From assembly GCA_021292105.1 (NCBI GenBank), contig CM037875.1, positions 1,969,171 to 2,033,170 of the forward strand: DNA of 64,000 nucleotides, read 5' to 3'. Below, one piece after another: positions 23,761-35,844 of this stretch. This DNA is from Anadara kagoshimensis (Eukaryota > Mollusca > Bivalvia > Arcoida > Arcidae). The first letter of the stretch is position 1; each line of letters opens with the position of its first letter. The notes below the pieces were generated by a model. The model was not told the origin of the DNA, searched no databases, and saw only the letters and a list, made by a program, of their open reading frames with translations. Position numbers and translations under genes: made by a program.

Positions 23761-24740
23761 CAAAACAACAGGTATACTTTGAAACATTGGCAAGTAAAAC
23801 GTATTTGTCACTACCAACAAAATTTCAGATATATATTGTCACATTATGACAAAAAGGATTAAAGTTACCGTATTACAAATATATGAAATTTATGCACTTT
23901 ATTTCTAAACTTCATTTTTCCCTATCTGAAAGACATTTGGTTAAAATGTAACAAAATACTGCCATTAAAAATTTTTATAAACCTTAGCATTCAGGAAATG
24001 GTATTGAATTTAGCAGGTAAACACTGAAATCAACAAACTATAATAGAAGTATACTGACTTCAGATTCAGTTTCCTATAATTCTTTATTTTAATTTTCCGT
24101 ATCTTAAAAAAAACATATGGTCCCTTCTTTTAAAAATGTAACAAAATACTTCCATTCAAATAATATTTATAAACCTTAGCATTCAGGAAATGACAAAAAA
24201 TTTATATGATGTTGGATTTTCAAAACGTTTATATTGTACCTGCTAAAAATAAAGGTAAAAGGTCTTGGACCTTCCATTATAAAACATAATTTTGAACCTC
24301 TGTACAATACGTACCATCAGGTAGATTAAAGAAAGGAAAAAAAAAATGTGGAAAAAATTTAGCAGGTAAAAACTGAAAGTGAAAACTGACAATAATGGAA
24401 ATATGTTGAATGCTCTGAGCCAAAATGAAAGGCAAAAAAAAAATTATATAAAAATGAATTAAATCCACAATAATAGAAAACTGGAATACCGCCTGTCATA
24501 AAATGGATCCTAACAAAGAGCGACTGGTCTATACATTACACTCTATTCCATACAATCTCCCATTAAATGGAATTCTGGAATACCACGTGCCATAAAATGA
24601 ATCCTAACAAAGAATGATCTGTCTATGTAAACATTCTATATCACACAATCTCCTATTAAATGGTTATCCTTATAGGCAGAGATTTTATATTCTAATCAAA
24701 CGAGAAACCTAAAGCCATTTAAAGGAAAAACTTTTAGTAT
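23761..24740. repeat. diverged ~190 bp and ~94 bp duplications
   Basis: AACCTTAGCATTCAGGAAATG occurs near 23982 and 24172, and ATTTAGCAGGTAAA near 24012 and 24358, suggesting two or three old ~190 bp copies. A ~94 bp pair follows at 24481 and 24575 (CTGGAATACC, AAATGGATCCTAACAAAGA). No gene seen. Confidence 0.6.
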
Positions 24741-24744
24741 TTAC

Positions 24745-24779
24745 CTAGCGGTTTTGTAATATTCTCTAATGCAATAAGC
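24745..24779 (-). CDS. candidate upstream microexon of the coiled-coil gene
   Basis: On the minus strand an open stretch ends at donor GTAAATAC. With the acceptor at ...TATTGCCAG it is 35 bp, in the frame AYCIREYYKTA plus two bases AG. Those two bases complete a Ser codon with the first base of the exon at 17037-17148, so the phase fits. An alternative acceptor (...AATAAAG, giving 52 bp to 24796) would put two in-frame stops ahead. The short length and weak pyrimidine tract keep this uncertain. Confidence 0.3.
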
Positions 24780-24799
24780 CTGGCAATATCATCATCCTT

Positions 24800-26075
24800 T
24801 ATTTATCAAAGCAAACAAAATGTATGGCATTTTTCCATTCATTCAGATGGCACGAGTCAACGTGTCAATGCAGACAAATATATTGATAATATCATCTAAT
24901 ATCAATAAAGTTGTTACAGAAGCAAATTCAACTTGGTTTAGTTCAGACATAATGATGTTATTACAGTAACCAGAATAAAGAGTAGCAGTAAAAGTGCTTT
25001 AAAGAATGGAACAATCTAGAGGATTAGTGACGAATTCATTCAGAACATCCTTTTGATGTGAAATGATAAAGGCGACAACTTTCTCATTTTTTGCCGCGTA
25101 TTACAGCACTTTTGGGAACGTTGAGAAAGCTTCATACGATAAAACTTTCAGAGGTTATGGAGTCTGATGCGACCTAGCTATCTAAATTGCTGATTTTTTG
25201 GGAAAAGTGCGGATCATCCTTATTTTTGGGGCCAAAAATACAAAAAAATGGATTTTTTTAGAAAAAAATCAAGTTTAACGCACTCCTGTTCAATAACCGT
25301 TCATTGTACGAAAAAGTCGTCCATTGACTGAAAAAAGTTTAAGATCTGACGGAAAAGACGGTATTTTTATATTTTTACTATCTTGCACATAAAATCCACA
25401 ATAACTGTTTAAAGTCGACCCTATCATCCAAAATTAAAAAAGTACCGCTTTGAATTCGTACCCATAATAAAGTAATCAATTCTTTACCAAATTATTTTTT
25501 GAATAAATACAAATAAAATAATTATGTCGAAATGGTTCCAAAACTCGGCTGCCGAAGGGCCTGTGGGAAGTCTATAGCTGCCAAGGGGCAAAATGAACAT
25601 GTTGACTGGTCGAGGGGCCGAGCTGTCCAAAGCTCGAGGAGAGCTGTCCAAAGCTCGGTTCCCTCAGTAGGTTTGGCACTTATCTGTTAGGTCAGTGTTA
25701 AACCTTTGAGTGGCAAGCTCTGTGGATGAGCTCTACTAAACTTGTGTAGAATCTAGAAATCCTCTAGATTGTTCCATTCTTTCCCGTGAAACCCCTAAAG
25801 GTGTCGCCACACTAGTAAAACCCCCATCAAGATCACAGGGCTCTCTCTCGCCCTTTTGTGAATGGGTCGGGTCTAGTTCCTTTGCATTGGTTGGAAAAGC
25901 ATCATAATGGCCAAAACTATGAAAAAGATAAATACCATTAAAGTCATAAAAAAAACCCCAGAAATACATGTACTGCTTTTAAAATCTAAAATTTCTAAAT
26001 TTGTGAAAATTGGAAAAGCAACTTCATTGTAAAAAATCCATTAGATTTTGAATTGTGAATAGGGCAGGGAAAAGG
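24800..26075. other. non-coding sequence
   Basis: No gene recognised. A 20-base phrase, GAGCTGTCCAAAGCTCG, is repeated at 25620 and 25640 in a locally GC-richer stretch (25540-25680). The minus ORF at 25736-25969 shows no family features. Confidence 0.4.
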
Positions 26076-26079
26076 CCCA

Positions 26080-26530
26080 AAAAACAACTGAGCAAGTGCC
26101 CTAGATCCTTATACTTATATTAAGCTTGGGTCGGGTAGAGAAAACCACCTACCTAAGATTCTTCAATGAAATCATTTCACACAAATGTTAAGAAGAATGG
26201 CCAGTAGTAGTTAAGTGTTTTTCAACATCCATCAAAGTCTTTTCACTTATATCGAGCTTGGGTCAGCTTTGGAATGATGGAGGAAACCAGAGTTTCCAGA
26301 GAAAACCACCTACCAAGAATCTTCAATGGAATTAATTCACATAAATGTTATTAACTAAAATGTGGATAGTAGTAATAGTGTTTTTCAACCCCTATCAAGA
26401 TCTTTTCACTTATATCGAGCTTGGGCCAGCTTTGAAATGATGGAAGAAACCAGTGTATCCAAAAAAAAACACCTACCTAAGAATTTCAATCAAACTGGCA
26501 AACTAAGTAACTGCCAGAGTGGGATTCAGG
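26080..26530 (-). repeat. cluster of three family B SINE pieces
   Basis: GAAAACCACCTACC recurs near 26140, 26300 and (degraded) 26465, with TTTTCACTTATATCGAGCTTG at about 26245 and 26405, so three overlapping or tandem partial copies. Confidence 0.65.
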
Positions 26531-26668
26531 CACTGTAAATGCACCCAGTTAAAATCCCTCCTTGCACATTGCCCTGAGCACACTGCAAAGCTCAAAATTT
26601 TCTGAAACGCCACCTTAAGAGGTGACATCTAGATATAAGTTTAAAATTCTTGAATGCAACAAAAAAAC

Positions 26669-26720
<52 letters not shown>

Positions 26721-26725
26721 TTTCT
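26531..26725 (+). repeat. SINE A 3' half ending in (CAAT)n
   Basis: Reads on the plus strand: GAGCACACTGCAAAG, GGTGACATCTAGATATAAG, then a (CAAT)n tail at about 26672-26722, the tail type seen at 43080-43089. Confidence 0.7.
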
Positions 26726-27184
26726 CCTGAAAAGTTTCAAAGTTTTAAAGGTTTCCTCTGAGTACTCTGATTAAATTTCTACATCATCCAAGAACTGCCA
26801 ATCTCATTATAACTGAAAGAATTTTGACTAGGAAATGAAATGACATTGCTTCACACTTGAACACAATTCTAAATATAACCAATTAATTTTATTTATATTG
26901 CTAGCTACTACAACATTCTGTCAGAAGTACAAACTTTGAAAATGTTACATAGGTTGTCATAGCAACCAAAATTAATATTCAATTTAGAAAAAATCTAATT
27001 TGAACCATTAGTTGACATGACAACTTTGAACCTTTCTGGGGCACTTAGTATATTTGTACACTGATTTTAATGCAGAACAGCATAAATAGTTCATTTGGAA
27101 TGGAGTGAATATCACTAATGACTTGTTTTGAGAGCTTGATTTTTTATATTTTGGTTCAATTTACTTTTCAATTAAATATCTTTA
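26726..27184. other. non-coding sequence
   Basis: Nothing seen. Confidence 0.4.
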
Positions 27185-27845
27185 TTGTGTGGCATAACTG
27201 TGAAAGGTATCTAATGATTAGCCACTGAAACCATAAAAATGATCTACACACTTCCATCATAATATTAGTGTGGTGTGTAGTAGACAAATAAAAAATCCCA
27301 TAATGCATCAGAGAAAAGACGAGTGAACTCAGTAATTTAATAACTCACTTCCCCATCCATCCAACCTTAGCTGTGTTAGAGAGGTGAGAAGTTGAAAATG
27401 TGACTATTATACAGCATAACTGTGAAAGGTGTCTAATGATAAGACAGTGAAACTGCAAAAATGATCTATACACTTCCATCATAATATTATTGTGGTGTGT
27501 AGACAAATAAAAAATCCCATAATGCAACAGAGAATAGACGAGTGAATTCAGTTATTTAATAACTCACTTCCCCATCCATCCAACCTTAGCTGTGTTAGAG
27601 AGGTGAGAAGTTGAAAATGTGACTATTATACAGCATAACTGAATGGTATCTAACAATAAGTCACTGAAATCGCACAACTGATCTATACGCTCACATCATT
27701 ATTGTGGGTGGTATTCATACTTCATGATACATAAAATAAAAATCCTATAATGCATCAGAGAACAGACGAGCAAATTCAGTGAATTAGTAACTCCCTTCCC
27801 AACTCACCAAGCCTTAGCTGTGTAAGAAGAGAAGTTAAATAGGTG
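27185..27845. repeat. ~222 bp tandem repeat, three copies
   Basis: Copies start near 27195, 27418 and 27637 (CATAACTGTGAAAGG, then AATCCCATAATGCA and AACTCACTTCCCCATCCATC). The first two are about 95% alike by eye, the third is diverged. A (CA)n run follows at 27852-27892. Confidence 0.85.
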
Positions 27846-27851
27846 TTAATG

Positions 27852-27896
<45 letters not shown>

Positions 27897-27899
27897 TTG

Positions 27900-28250
27900 C
27901 GATCCAAATGGAATAATAAGTTTTTACAAATATCTTTACTAATATAACTTAATTAAACATTGTAGACAAAACTTAACAATAAGCAATCAAGGGACTGCAA
28001 ATGGAAGTTAATTACAGATTCACCAGTTTTCCTAATATACCGGGCAGGTAGATATGGCTTCCTTAGAATAATGTACATATTCAGTGAACAAGCCCCAACA
28101 CCATCCATCAATCCTCTTCTAGCTTTTTTAAGTCCAATGGATTCAAAATAAAACGCTAATTACTTAAATTAATAGTGTAGGAAAGAACTTAAAAAATAAC
28201 CACCAACAGGCTGCAAATGGAAGTTATGCCATTAAAGATCTAGCATCTTT
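27900..28250. other. non-coding sequence
   Basis: Two weak copies of AACTTA(A)...AAT(A)A(G/C)C...GCAAATGGAAGTTA near 27970-28010 and 28190-28230. No gene. Confidence 0.4.
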
Positions 28251-28256
28251 AGAATA

Positions 28257-28515
28257 CAATCAACCCTGTCTATAAAGGCCGCTTAACAAGGGAAACCAGT
28301 AAATTGAGCTTTATTGGCAAGTGTCCCTAATATAGAGGTTCAAATAGCATAAATAAAGAGCAATTTGGATAAAAGTTCACTGGCCTTTAAAACCAGATGG
28401 CCCTTATATACAGGTTCCAATAAAATGAGAAAAGAGTGGTTTGGGATATTAATTTTATTAGCCTTTAAAGCCAGTTTGCTCTTATATAGAGGCTACCTTT
28501 AAGGCTTGTTTGACT
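28257..28515. mobile_element. MITE family M1 (CAGTCAAACCTG ends)
   Basis: Ends CAATCAACCCTGTC and TTGTTTGACTG. Internal GGAAACCAGTAAA and TGGCCTTTAAA. TA precedes the left end. Confidence 0.7.
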
Positions 28516-29635
28516 GAAATTACATTATTTTTGAGACACTTAAAGTACATCAATTAGATGACTTATTGTCAAGTAATTTCTATAGCTGATCTAGATTTAT
28601 AAGTAATTGGACTTATAAGGAATCTTATATTAAAACTGATAACAGTATCAAGGTTATTTACAGCTATTGCAATTTTAACTTTAAATTGCTTTTGAAATAC
28701 TTGTTTTAATATAAAATTTGGTTGCTATAGCAACCTATTCATAGAAAATACGGAAGCATTCATATATATATATATGAATATGTAACAGCAAAGCTAATAC
28801 GTATAAGTGTCCCTAAGCCAATCAACTAATTATTTTTTGTAATCTACAAATATAACATAAAAGTTGCCTGTCGTCCATCAAAGAAAATATAAAATGGCCA
28901 TGTATATTATGCATATTAGGTCAATCTTTGATCTTGTAAAAACAGGGGAATAAAAAAAAACATCAGAATGAAATAAACCGCTGAGTCTCTATCAATCTAA
29001 CTTCCCTGCCTTTTATTTAGCACAAAACAAAAGCACAGACTGACCAATTTGATGAATTTGCCCGTTTTTCGACAGATTTGTACTACAAAAACAGATGTAA
29101 TAATGTACTAACATTATAATATCCTGCGTTAAAAATGTACCAAAATTATGGCTTTGCTTATTGCATATGTGCCATTCTGAAAAAAAATTATAGATCTGAT
29201 TGGTCAGCCTGAAAGCAAGTCCATTATTTTGTGAATTCTTACTGCAAAACATGAAACTTTTGTATACATGTTATTTTTCATGAAATTCCCAAGTTAGAAA
29301 AATATCGCCAAAATAATGTGCATGAAAATAAAATTGGTCAAATGAAAACAGTTTTACAGGTGAGTACAAATTGATTTAAACATGACAAAGGAGGACAGGT
29401 GATTTTACTTACATACCTACAATTTTTAAATGAGGAGCTCTGTCGTGGTGACAAGAGAAAACAGTGAAAATTTCATGCCATGAAATGACGACAGAAATCG
29501 TGTGAAAAAAACATGTCCTAAAATAGTCTTTTACAATAATCAATACAGTAGAATTAAATGACAATTATTTTCCTTTATATTAAGGATAAATTGTTTAAAA
29601 TCATTTTCTGGTGTTTCTTAGAATATCTCTTCATT
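28516..29635. other. non-coding sequence
   Basis: A short (TA)n at 28763-28775. The minus ORF at 29013-29252 has no family features. Nothing else seen. Confidence 0.4.
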
Positions 29636-29669
29636 GCAGCCATAATTTTTTAACTAACCAAAAAAACTG

Positions 29670-29830
29670 AATTCAATCAATGCTCTGATTGGTCAAAACA
29701 CTTGCTATGATCACGAAAATTAACTGAATAGGCAACATGACCACAAAAATTGGAAGCACTACACCCATGCTCTGATTGGTCAAACCACTTGCTATCATCA
29801 CGGACATTGACTGAATTCTCTCACGACTAC
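29670..29830. repeat. ~90 bp direct duplication
   Basis: TGCTCTGATTGGTCAAA followed by CACTTGCTAT and a shared TGACTGAAT occurs at 29680 and 29769. Confidence 0.6.
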
Positions 29831-30264
29831 ATTTGGTCAGTACAAGCGCTATGATAACTGTTTAATCATAATTATGTCCTTTAAATTAATGACCAATGTT
29901 GAGTTAGTAAGGCTCTATCCTGCTGTTATAACTTCTTTATTTCATTACAGAGTTCAATAACTTCCCGGACACCATGTTTATATCACTTACAATGACAACC
30001 ATACGGCGTTGATTGATTTCTATTAGATCTATAGGGATCTAGGTAAATCTTTATTTACTTAATTACGAGATTAGACTTAATCCCGGACACCAAAACAACG
30101 ACGGCGATTTCTAAGACTGACTGATGACTCGATGTTACATGTAACGTGCTTTGTAACCAACATGAGGAAAATTAAGTTTTCAACCTTGTCGACACCAACC
30201 ACTGTATAAAACTGACAGTAATAAAGTGATTCATCAAAGTTTTTGTGTCCATATGGCTATAATA
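29831..30264. other. non-coding sequence
   Basis: Nothing seen. Confidence 0.4.
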
Positions 30265-30560
30265 CAAGTAATGATTGATTGATTGAATTGAGTTTTACCT
30301 CCTAGTCAAGAATATTTCAATTATATCAAGATGTCACCAGCTTTAGGTGAACTGAATTTTTTTTTACCTTTGCAATGCACTCATTGCAATGTGCATGGAG
30401 GGTTCTTTAATGTGGCATGCCTGCTGTGACACTGGACCTCAGATTTTAAGGTCTCTGTGACTGTCATTTCCAAATGCCGAGTGCTTGGCAAAACAACAGT
30501 CACTACCTATTTTCAAGTCTTGGTCAGACCCAGGTGGGGTTCTAACCAACATTAACCTGA
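30265..30560 (-). repeat. tRNA-derived SINE, family A
   Basis: Landmarks AAGATGTCACCAGCTTTAGG, AATGCCGAGTGCTTGGCAAA, TTTTCAAGTCTTGGTCAGAC and GGGGTTCTAACCA (reversed, worn B box). Confidence 0.75.
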
Positions 30561-30609
30561 CATCAACTGCAATGTGAAATGAAGTACATAATTTGCTTAT
30601 GGTCACAAC

Positions 30610-30683
30610 ATGATCCTGACGGGATTCAAACCCATGACTTTAAGATCTGGAGTCTGATGCTTGAACAACTGAGCTACAATTTC
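30610..30683 (-). pseudogene. tRNA-Trp(CCA)-like sequence, SINE head or pseudo-tRNA
   Basis: On the minus strand I read an A box (TAGCTCAGTTGTTCAAGC), an anticodon arm AGACTCCAGATCT that matches the usual tRNA-Trp loop CTCCAGA, and a B box GGTTTGAATCCC. The 5' and 3' acceptor strands do not pair, so it is not a working tRNA. Confidence 0.6.
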
Positions 30684-31003
30684 TTCCACACCATATTTGT
30701 GCATGATTTTACAATCATGCTTCCCCCCAGGACATATATTCAGGGGTATAAATCCACTGCGTTTCAATTACTCAAGCTAACTAACTGTAGATGACATCTG
30801 TTATTTTCTCGGTTTTACTGAAATCTGTTAATTATCGTTAGTGTGAAGAAGTAATGGCAAAATTTCCTCATTTTTAGAAGATTATTTTAGCCGCAATTAT
30901 GTCTATTTTCACAGATAATGACTGTAGATGGCAGCTGATGTCCGTTTAATTTTGCGTTTTTATGATAATTATTACTAAACTTGTTTTAATTTTACAGCAA
31001 TAG

Positions 31004-31342
31004 ATGGCTGTTTTTGGAATAAAAGTCCCAATTGACAAATCGCTGGCCACGCTAACAATGTTCCGACACTGGCCGCTATCACAGTACCAAAGCAGCGTCA
31101 CAGCAATAATGACGTCTAGTGTCAGTGACGTCATTAAACTGCACAATTCAGGTCGAGTTTTCATTCTTTTTGTGTGTCATTCAAGCATGTCGACCCTTTG
31201 TCAGAACATAATGGGCGTGGCCGACAATCCGTCAATTAATAATGCTCAGGCCAAATATTGTGGAAATCCAAATATTTTAAAGACATTGAATGAAATAAGA
31301 ACAATAGAAGTACCACAATTTATTTTACCAAATCCACCTAAG
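31004..31342 (+). CDS. possible first coding exon, unknown protein
   Basis: An open frame of 113 codons from an ATG that follows an acceptor-like TTTTACAG (ending 30999), up to a donor-like AAG/GTAATT at 31343. It is less AT-rich than its surroundings over 31000-31250 and contains CRE-like sites (GTGACGTCATT at about 31123, ATGACGTCTA at about 31109). The peptide starts MAVFGIKVPI and its last part (LNEIRTIEVPQFILPNPPK) is the most protein-like. I recognise no family. It could be a first exon whose partners lie further right, or chance. Confidence 0.25.
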
Positions 31343-31344
31343 GT

Positions 31345-32110
31345 AATTCTTTCAATGATTAAGCATTGCTTATTTTTTTCTATCAAACATCAACATATTT
31401 GGACCAATTAGGTTAAAATGTCTTTGGATACAGCCAATCACAACCAATAACACAAAACAGAAACAGCCAATCAAGTCAATACATATCTGGACCAGCAGTT
31501 ATAACAAGATGTCTTTAGCAACAGTTACTGCACAGGGCACTATCAAGATTTATGGACTGGCCCAAGGACAGGATATGGACTGAGTCCAATCCTAAGTACC
31601 TATAGGTTTAATTTTATTGAATTTTATTCAATCTGTTCAAACCATTAATTCATGAATCATGATCATAGAGATGTTTTTGTTAAAGGGAGGTAACTCTTTG
31701 TGTATTGCCAGCTAGGTCCAGGGAAGGTTTTGTTTTGCCCACTCGGTCCATATACACTAGTAGTTTGTACCACATTATCTCGTAGTACCCAATTAAAATA
31801 ATTGTTACAAAACTGATATGAAATATAAATCATTTTATTCCATCTTATGTAGGCCAATATAAAATAAAGTATTTAAGGTTTAATCAATGAAGTCAAGGAT
31901 TTGAATGTGATTATAATGTTAAGGAAAGAGGGATTTAATAAAATCACAGATTTTTTTTAAAATGCTCATTAGAGAAATCATTTGAAATAAAATCTGCCCC
32001 TAAAGAGAGAACTGTTTCATTGTCTGTCTAGAGTATCGAAATTCCAATCTATTTACTAGGATTTTTTTTTACTTTTTTAAGAATTTAATGCCAACTTATA
32101 TCATCAAATA
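31345..32110. other. non-coding sequence
   Basis: AAGCAATCACAACCAATA-like phrases near 31430-31475 repeat weakly. Nothing else seen. Confidence 0.4.
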
Positions 32111-32124
32111 GCATTTAATTTTTT

Positions 32125-32328
32125 TTCAAGATAATTGTATATTTTGTTATTTTGTTAGGAGAAGCCATTATTGTCTGCATGTTGACAGTATTAATTAATA
32201 TCAAACTACTTAGGTGGGTTTTTTTCCAGATAATAGTATATTTTGTTATTTTGTTAGGAGAAGCCATTATTGTCTGCATGTTGACAGTATTAATTAATAT
32301 CAAACTACTTAGGTGGGTTTTGTACATA
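32125..32328. repeat. 99-bp tandem duplication
   Basis: Two nearly perfect copies (GAAGCCATTATTGTCTGCAT at 32161 and 32260). The length is a multiple of three, so ORFs stay open on both strands and are not taken as genes. Confidence 0.9.
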
Positions 32329-32489
32329 ATTCTTAACATGCTAAAATTCTATCTCTAGTTTTGAAAAAATAACCAATTATATTAATTGCCATATGTGGAA
32401 AAAAATAACGCCATGTGGTACAATGTCCCATTATGATTAGTGGTCAAATTACGTACATTAAATGATGTTATTTTTAAAAAAGACCACCC

Positions 32490-33220
32490 GTTTATACAAT
32501 AAAACCTGCTATATTGACCACCTAAAAATAACAAGTCTGTTGATACAGTGCCTTAGTGGTCACCTCTATATAAAAACCACATGTATACAGAAAAACCTGC
32601 TATACTGACCATCTCCATATACAGACAACCTGTTTATACCATAAAACTGCTATTGTGACCACCTGTGTACAAAGACCACCTATATATATATACACTTGAA
32701 CTTGCTATAATGACCACCTCTATATAAAGGCCACCTGTCTATACAGTAAAACCTGCTAAAGTGATCACCTCCATATAAAGACCACCTGTCTATATAGTAA
32801 AACCTGCTAAAGTGACCACCTCCATATAAAACCACCTATAAAGTAAAACCTGCTATAGTGACCTTTATATAAAGACCACCTGTCTATACAGTAAAACCTG
32901 CTAAAGTGACCACCTTTATATAAACACCACCTGTAAAGTAAAACCTGCTAGTGACCTTTATATAAAGACCACCTGTCTATACAGTATGACCTGCAATAGT
33001 CATCACCACTATACAAAGACCACATGTATATACAGTACGACCTGTCACCACCTCTATTTAAGACCACCTGTGGATACAGTAAAATCTGCTATGTTACAGT
33101 GAACAACTCTATATAAAAACTACCTGTCTATACCATACAACTGCAATTGTTACCATCTGTTTATAAAAACCATCTTATACAGCAAAACCTGCTGGCTTGA
33201 TCAATTCTATATAATAATCA
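32490..33220. repeat. ~50-60 bp tandem array (AAAACCTGCTAAAGTGACCAC)
   Basis: About twelve diverged units built on AGTAAAACCTGCTA, GTGACCACCTCTATATAAAG and ACCACCTGTCTATAC. The wording matches the inner part of MITE M1 (GGCCACCTCTATATAAGG), so the array probably derives from an M1 end. Confidence 0.85.
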
Positions 33221-33224
33221 CCTT

Positions 33225-33430
33225 ATTTTCTTCCATATCGGACAAGACCACTTTTTAATGGGCAAAGACCAATGGTTTTCTCAGGGTTATCCAGTTTCCC
33301 CCACCATTCCAGAATAGTTTTTTTTAGGGCACTCCAGTTTCCTCCATCATTCCAGAACTGATTGCCTTGACACATAAGTAATAGAATCCTGACTGGGGTG
33401 AAAAACACCATTGCCTCCATTCCACTGCAA
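33225..33430 (+). repeat. tRNA-derived SINE, family B
   Basis: Reverse of the other B copies: CTCCAGTTTCCTCCATCATT, CCAGAACTGATTGCC, with an inner duplication (33275 and 33330). Confidence 0.6.
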
Positions 33431-33925
33431 TGTGTTAATTAAGAATCATAGACTTAATATTTCAATTTTTGAATTTTGATACTCTAGACGGGGAGGGTAA
33501 ATCACTACTTGTAGCAAAATTACCAACTGTATCATGTTTTATACTAAACTGATTTAAACAAATTGGTCTTAACTAGTCTATTTATCATTCCTAATTTAAT
33601 TTCCTTCCCACTTCATCCTGCGTAATATCAACCCCTCATCAAGTTACCAACAAAACATAAGCTGTGACAGGCTCCTTAATTTTCTTGTTTAAGACAAGAT
33701 CTGTATTCATACTGCGAAAAAATGCTATCCTAATATCATATTGCCATAATCAAATTTGTAGGCGATCACTTTACTACAAAAATCAATTGATCCTATGGCA
33801 AATTGAATATATATATATATATCTATCTTGATAGATATTAACTTGTAAATGAGTAGATACTTCAATCAGGGGTCATTAGATTTCAACATACATTCAAACC
33901 TTTCAATAAAGATCACCCAAGGCAG
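33431..33925. other. non-coding sequence
   Basis: A short (TA)n run at 33810-33822. Nothing else seen. Confidence 0.4.
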
Positions 33926-33929
33926 TGAT

Positions 33930-34205
33930 TTTGTAACAGTACTACCTTCTGCCTTTTATATTGGGAAAAAAGTTCTGAAATACAGTAAAGTGCATGGCAT
34001 GCTTGCAATAGTTTAGGGTCGTCATTACAAAGATGTTACATTGTGACAATATCTAACATGTTGTGAGTAAGGACAACTAAATTTAATTATCTAGTATTTA
34101 TCACTGTTGTTTTGGGGAATTTTAGTGGTCAAATTGGGAAATTTCAGTCAATTTTCCCCGGGGGAAACTACCTTTATTCAGGAGTAAATCAAGGCAAACA
34201 AAATC
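33930..34205. mobile_element. MITE family M4
   Basis: GATTTTGTAAC at the left, AACAAAATC at the right, with the same interior as 16211-16512 (TACCTTCTGCCTTTTA, CACTGTTGTTTTGGGGAA). Confidence 0.7.
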
Positions 34206-34228
34206 ACTGCAAGCAACAAGAAATGTAG

Positions 34229-34415
34229 CCTTTTTGGACAGGTTGCCTTTATACAGAGGTTCAAATATTCTGAATAAAAAGAAATTGGAATAAAAAAAAT
34301 TCTGGCCTTTAAAACTAGGTTAAAAGCAGGTGCCTCTTATAAAATCCACCTTACCTGCCGATAAAGGCTACTTTTACCGATTCCCTTGGGTGGCCTTTAT
34401 AGACAGGTTTGACTG
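34229..34415. mobile_element. MITE family M1, left-truncated
   Basis: Right end GACAGGTTTGACTG followed by TA; interior GGTGGCCTTTATA and CTTTTACCGATTCCC. Confidence 0.65.
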
Positions 34416-34419
34416 TACT

Positions 34420-35095
34420 CTGTGAAGTAAGATTTTTGCATATTCTGCACTCTAAGTATCTCTAAGCAAGAGCAACCAAGTATATAGAAATGATAGAAAT
34501 GAAGACCTTAATCCAATCAAAATATTAGAATATATGAATTAATATACTATTGTTACAAACATCAAAGAAATGTAAATCACTGTATTAAGTTTGATCGATC
34601 ACGAGTTACATGAGTTATGGTGTGGAAGATAACCCATATTTATTCATGCACAGATATTAATATATATATATATATATTTAAAACAAGACAACCACCCACA
34701 CAACTTTTTTGTTTATACACGATTATCGACATCAATTATATATACTATTATACATTCTGTTCCAATCATAACAGACTAAAAATCTTTACAAAATTTGTTG
34801 AAAACAGAATTTCGCTAAATCCGAGTGTTTTTAAGGTAAACAGTTTTTTTTCATATCCCTCCCCCCCCCCCCATTTTAAAAAATTTTAAGAAATTTGATT
34901 TTTAAGAAAACTAACTTTACTACATACATTTAGATCAAACAGTTGAGATATCACAAAAAAAACTTCACTATTTCCATTGTATGGACAAAATTTGATATGA
35001 CGATTATAATGTACCAGTAAACCTATGGCAAATATAAATTTGTAAAATTATTTTGTGGATAATAGTGTGTATAAACAATTATTCATAAATTATTA
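34420..35095. other. non-coding sequence
   Basis: A (TA)n run near 34660-34676 and a C run at about 34861-34871. Nothing else seen. Confidence 0.4.
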
Positions 35096-35101
35096 TACAT
35101 A

Positions 35102-35235
35102 CAGTCAAACCTGCCTTAATGGCCACCTCTATATAAGGACCACCTGTTTATACAGGCCAGTACAGTATTTTAACCTGTATATAAACGCCACTTTTACTGG
35201 TTCCTTTGGGTGGCCTTTATAGACAGGTTTGACTA
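35102..35235. mobile_element. MITE family M1, short copy
   Basis: Ends CAGTCAAACCTGCC and GACAGGTTTGACT. It is abutted on the right by the TIR element at 35242-35734. Confidence 0.7.
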
Positions 35236-35241
35236 CATGTA

Positions 35242-35734
35242 CAGTGTGTGCCAAACTTCGCCGGACCGGTGGACAAGTCCGATAAAATTACCGCTGGTCC
35301 GATAAAAAATAAGATTTGTCTGGACCATATGTCTGGTAACCAGTTCGGAAAATAGAGAGCGCCAAAAATCCGGATTTATAGTTTTGATCCGATTCGAATT
35401 TTACTATTGCCATCCGACTTCCGTTATTACGAAAATGTTACAGCTAAAAAACGTTCTAGGGGCTATTTCAGGTAAACCTCCTTGTCAAATTGCAACCATG
35501 GTCGCCCCTACATCCAATGCTGCCTACATTTTCTTTCAAGTTTTCTCCATAATTTGTGCCTCCCGTAGCTTTCCGTTTTAAAGGAGAAAATAAATAAATA
35601 TTTACAAAACCGAAACATTGTTTCTTTTAATTGAAGAATTTTTTGGTCCAGTGAAAAAATTCACGGTCTGGTAAAATTTCTAGGTTTACCAGACCGAATG
35701 TCCATTAATCATTTTGAAAGTTTGGCACACACTG
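35242..35734. mobile_element. 493-bp non-autonomous TIR element
   Basis: Perfect 17-bp inverted ends, CAGTGTGTGCCAAACTT (35242-35258) and its complement (35718-35734). CATGTA stands directly outside both ends (35236-35241, 35735-35740), a likely 6-bp target duplication. A CAGTG start is usual for hAT elements but 6 bp is short for hAT, so the superfamily is open. The short inner ORF at 35384-35581 has no transposase features. Confidence 0.75.
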
Positions 35735-35844
35735 CATGTACATCAATAAAATAATAATTTAGGCAAAAAACACTTGACTTTAGTAGAATGACGTTTTATT
35801 TTGTAAAGGTTTTCTGCCTGTTATGATTTGACCAGTTATAATTA

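Noticed and set aside
25736..25969. 77-codon minus ORF in a GC-richer area
   Set aside because: No domain, splice site or homology that I can recognise.
29400..29520. Possible minus-strand 5' UTR exon ending at GTATGTAAG
   Set aside because: The only ATG frame stops at once and no phase-linked neighbour was found.
32115..32358. ORFs on both strands with duplicated hydrophobic peptide
   Set aside because: Produced by a 99-bp tandem duplication that keeps frame.
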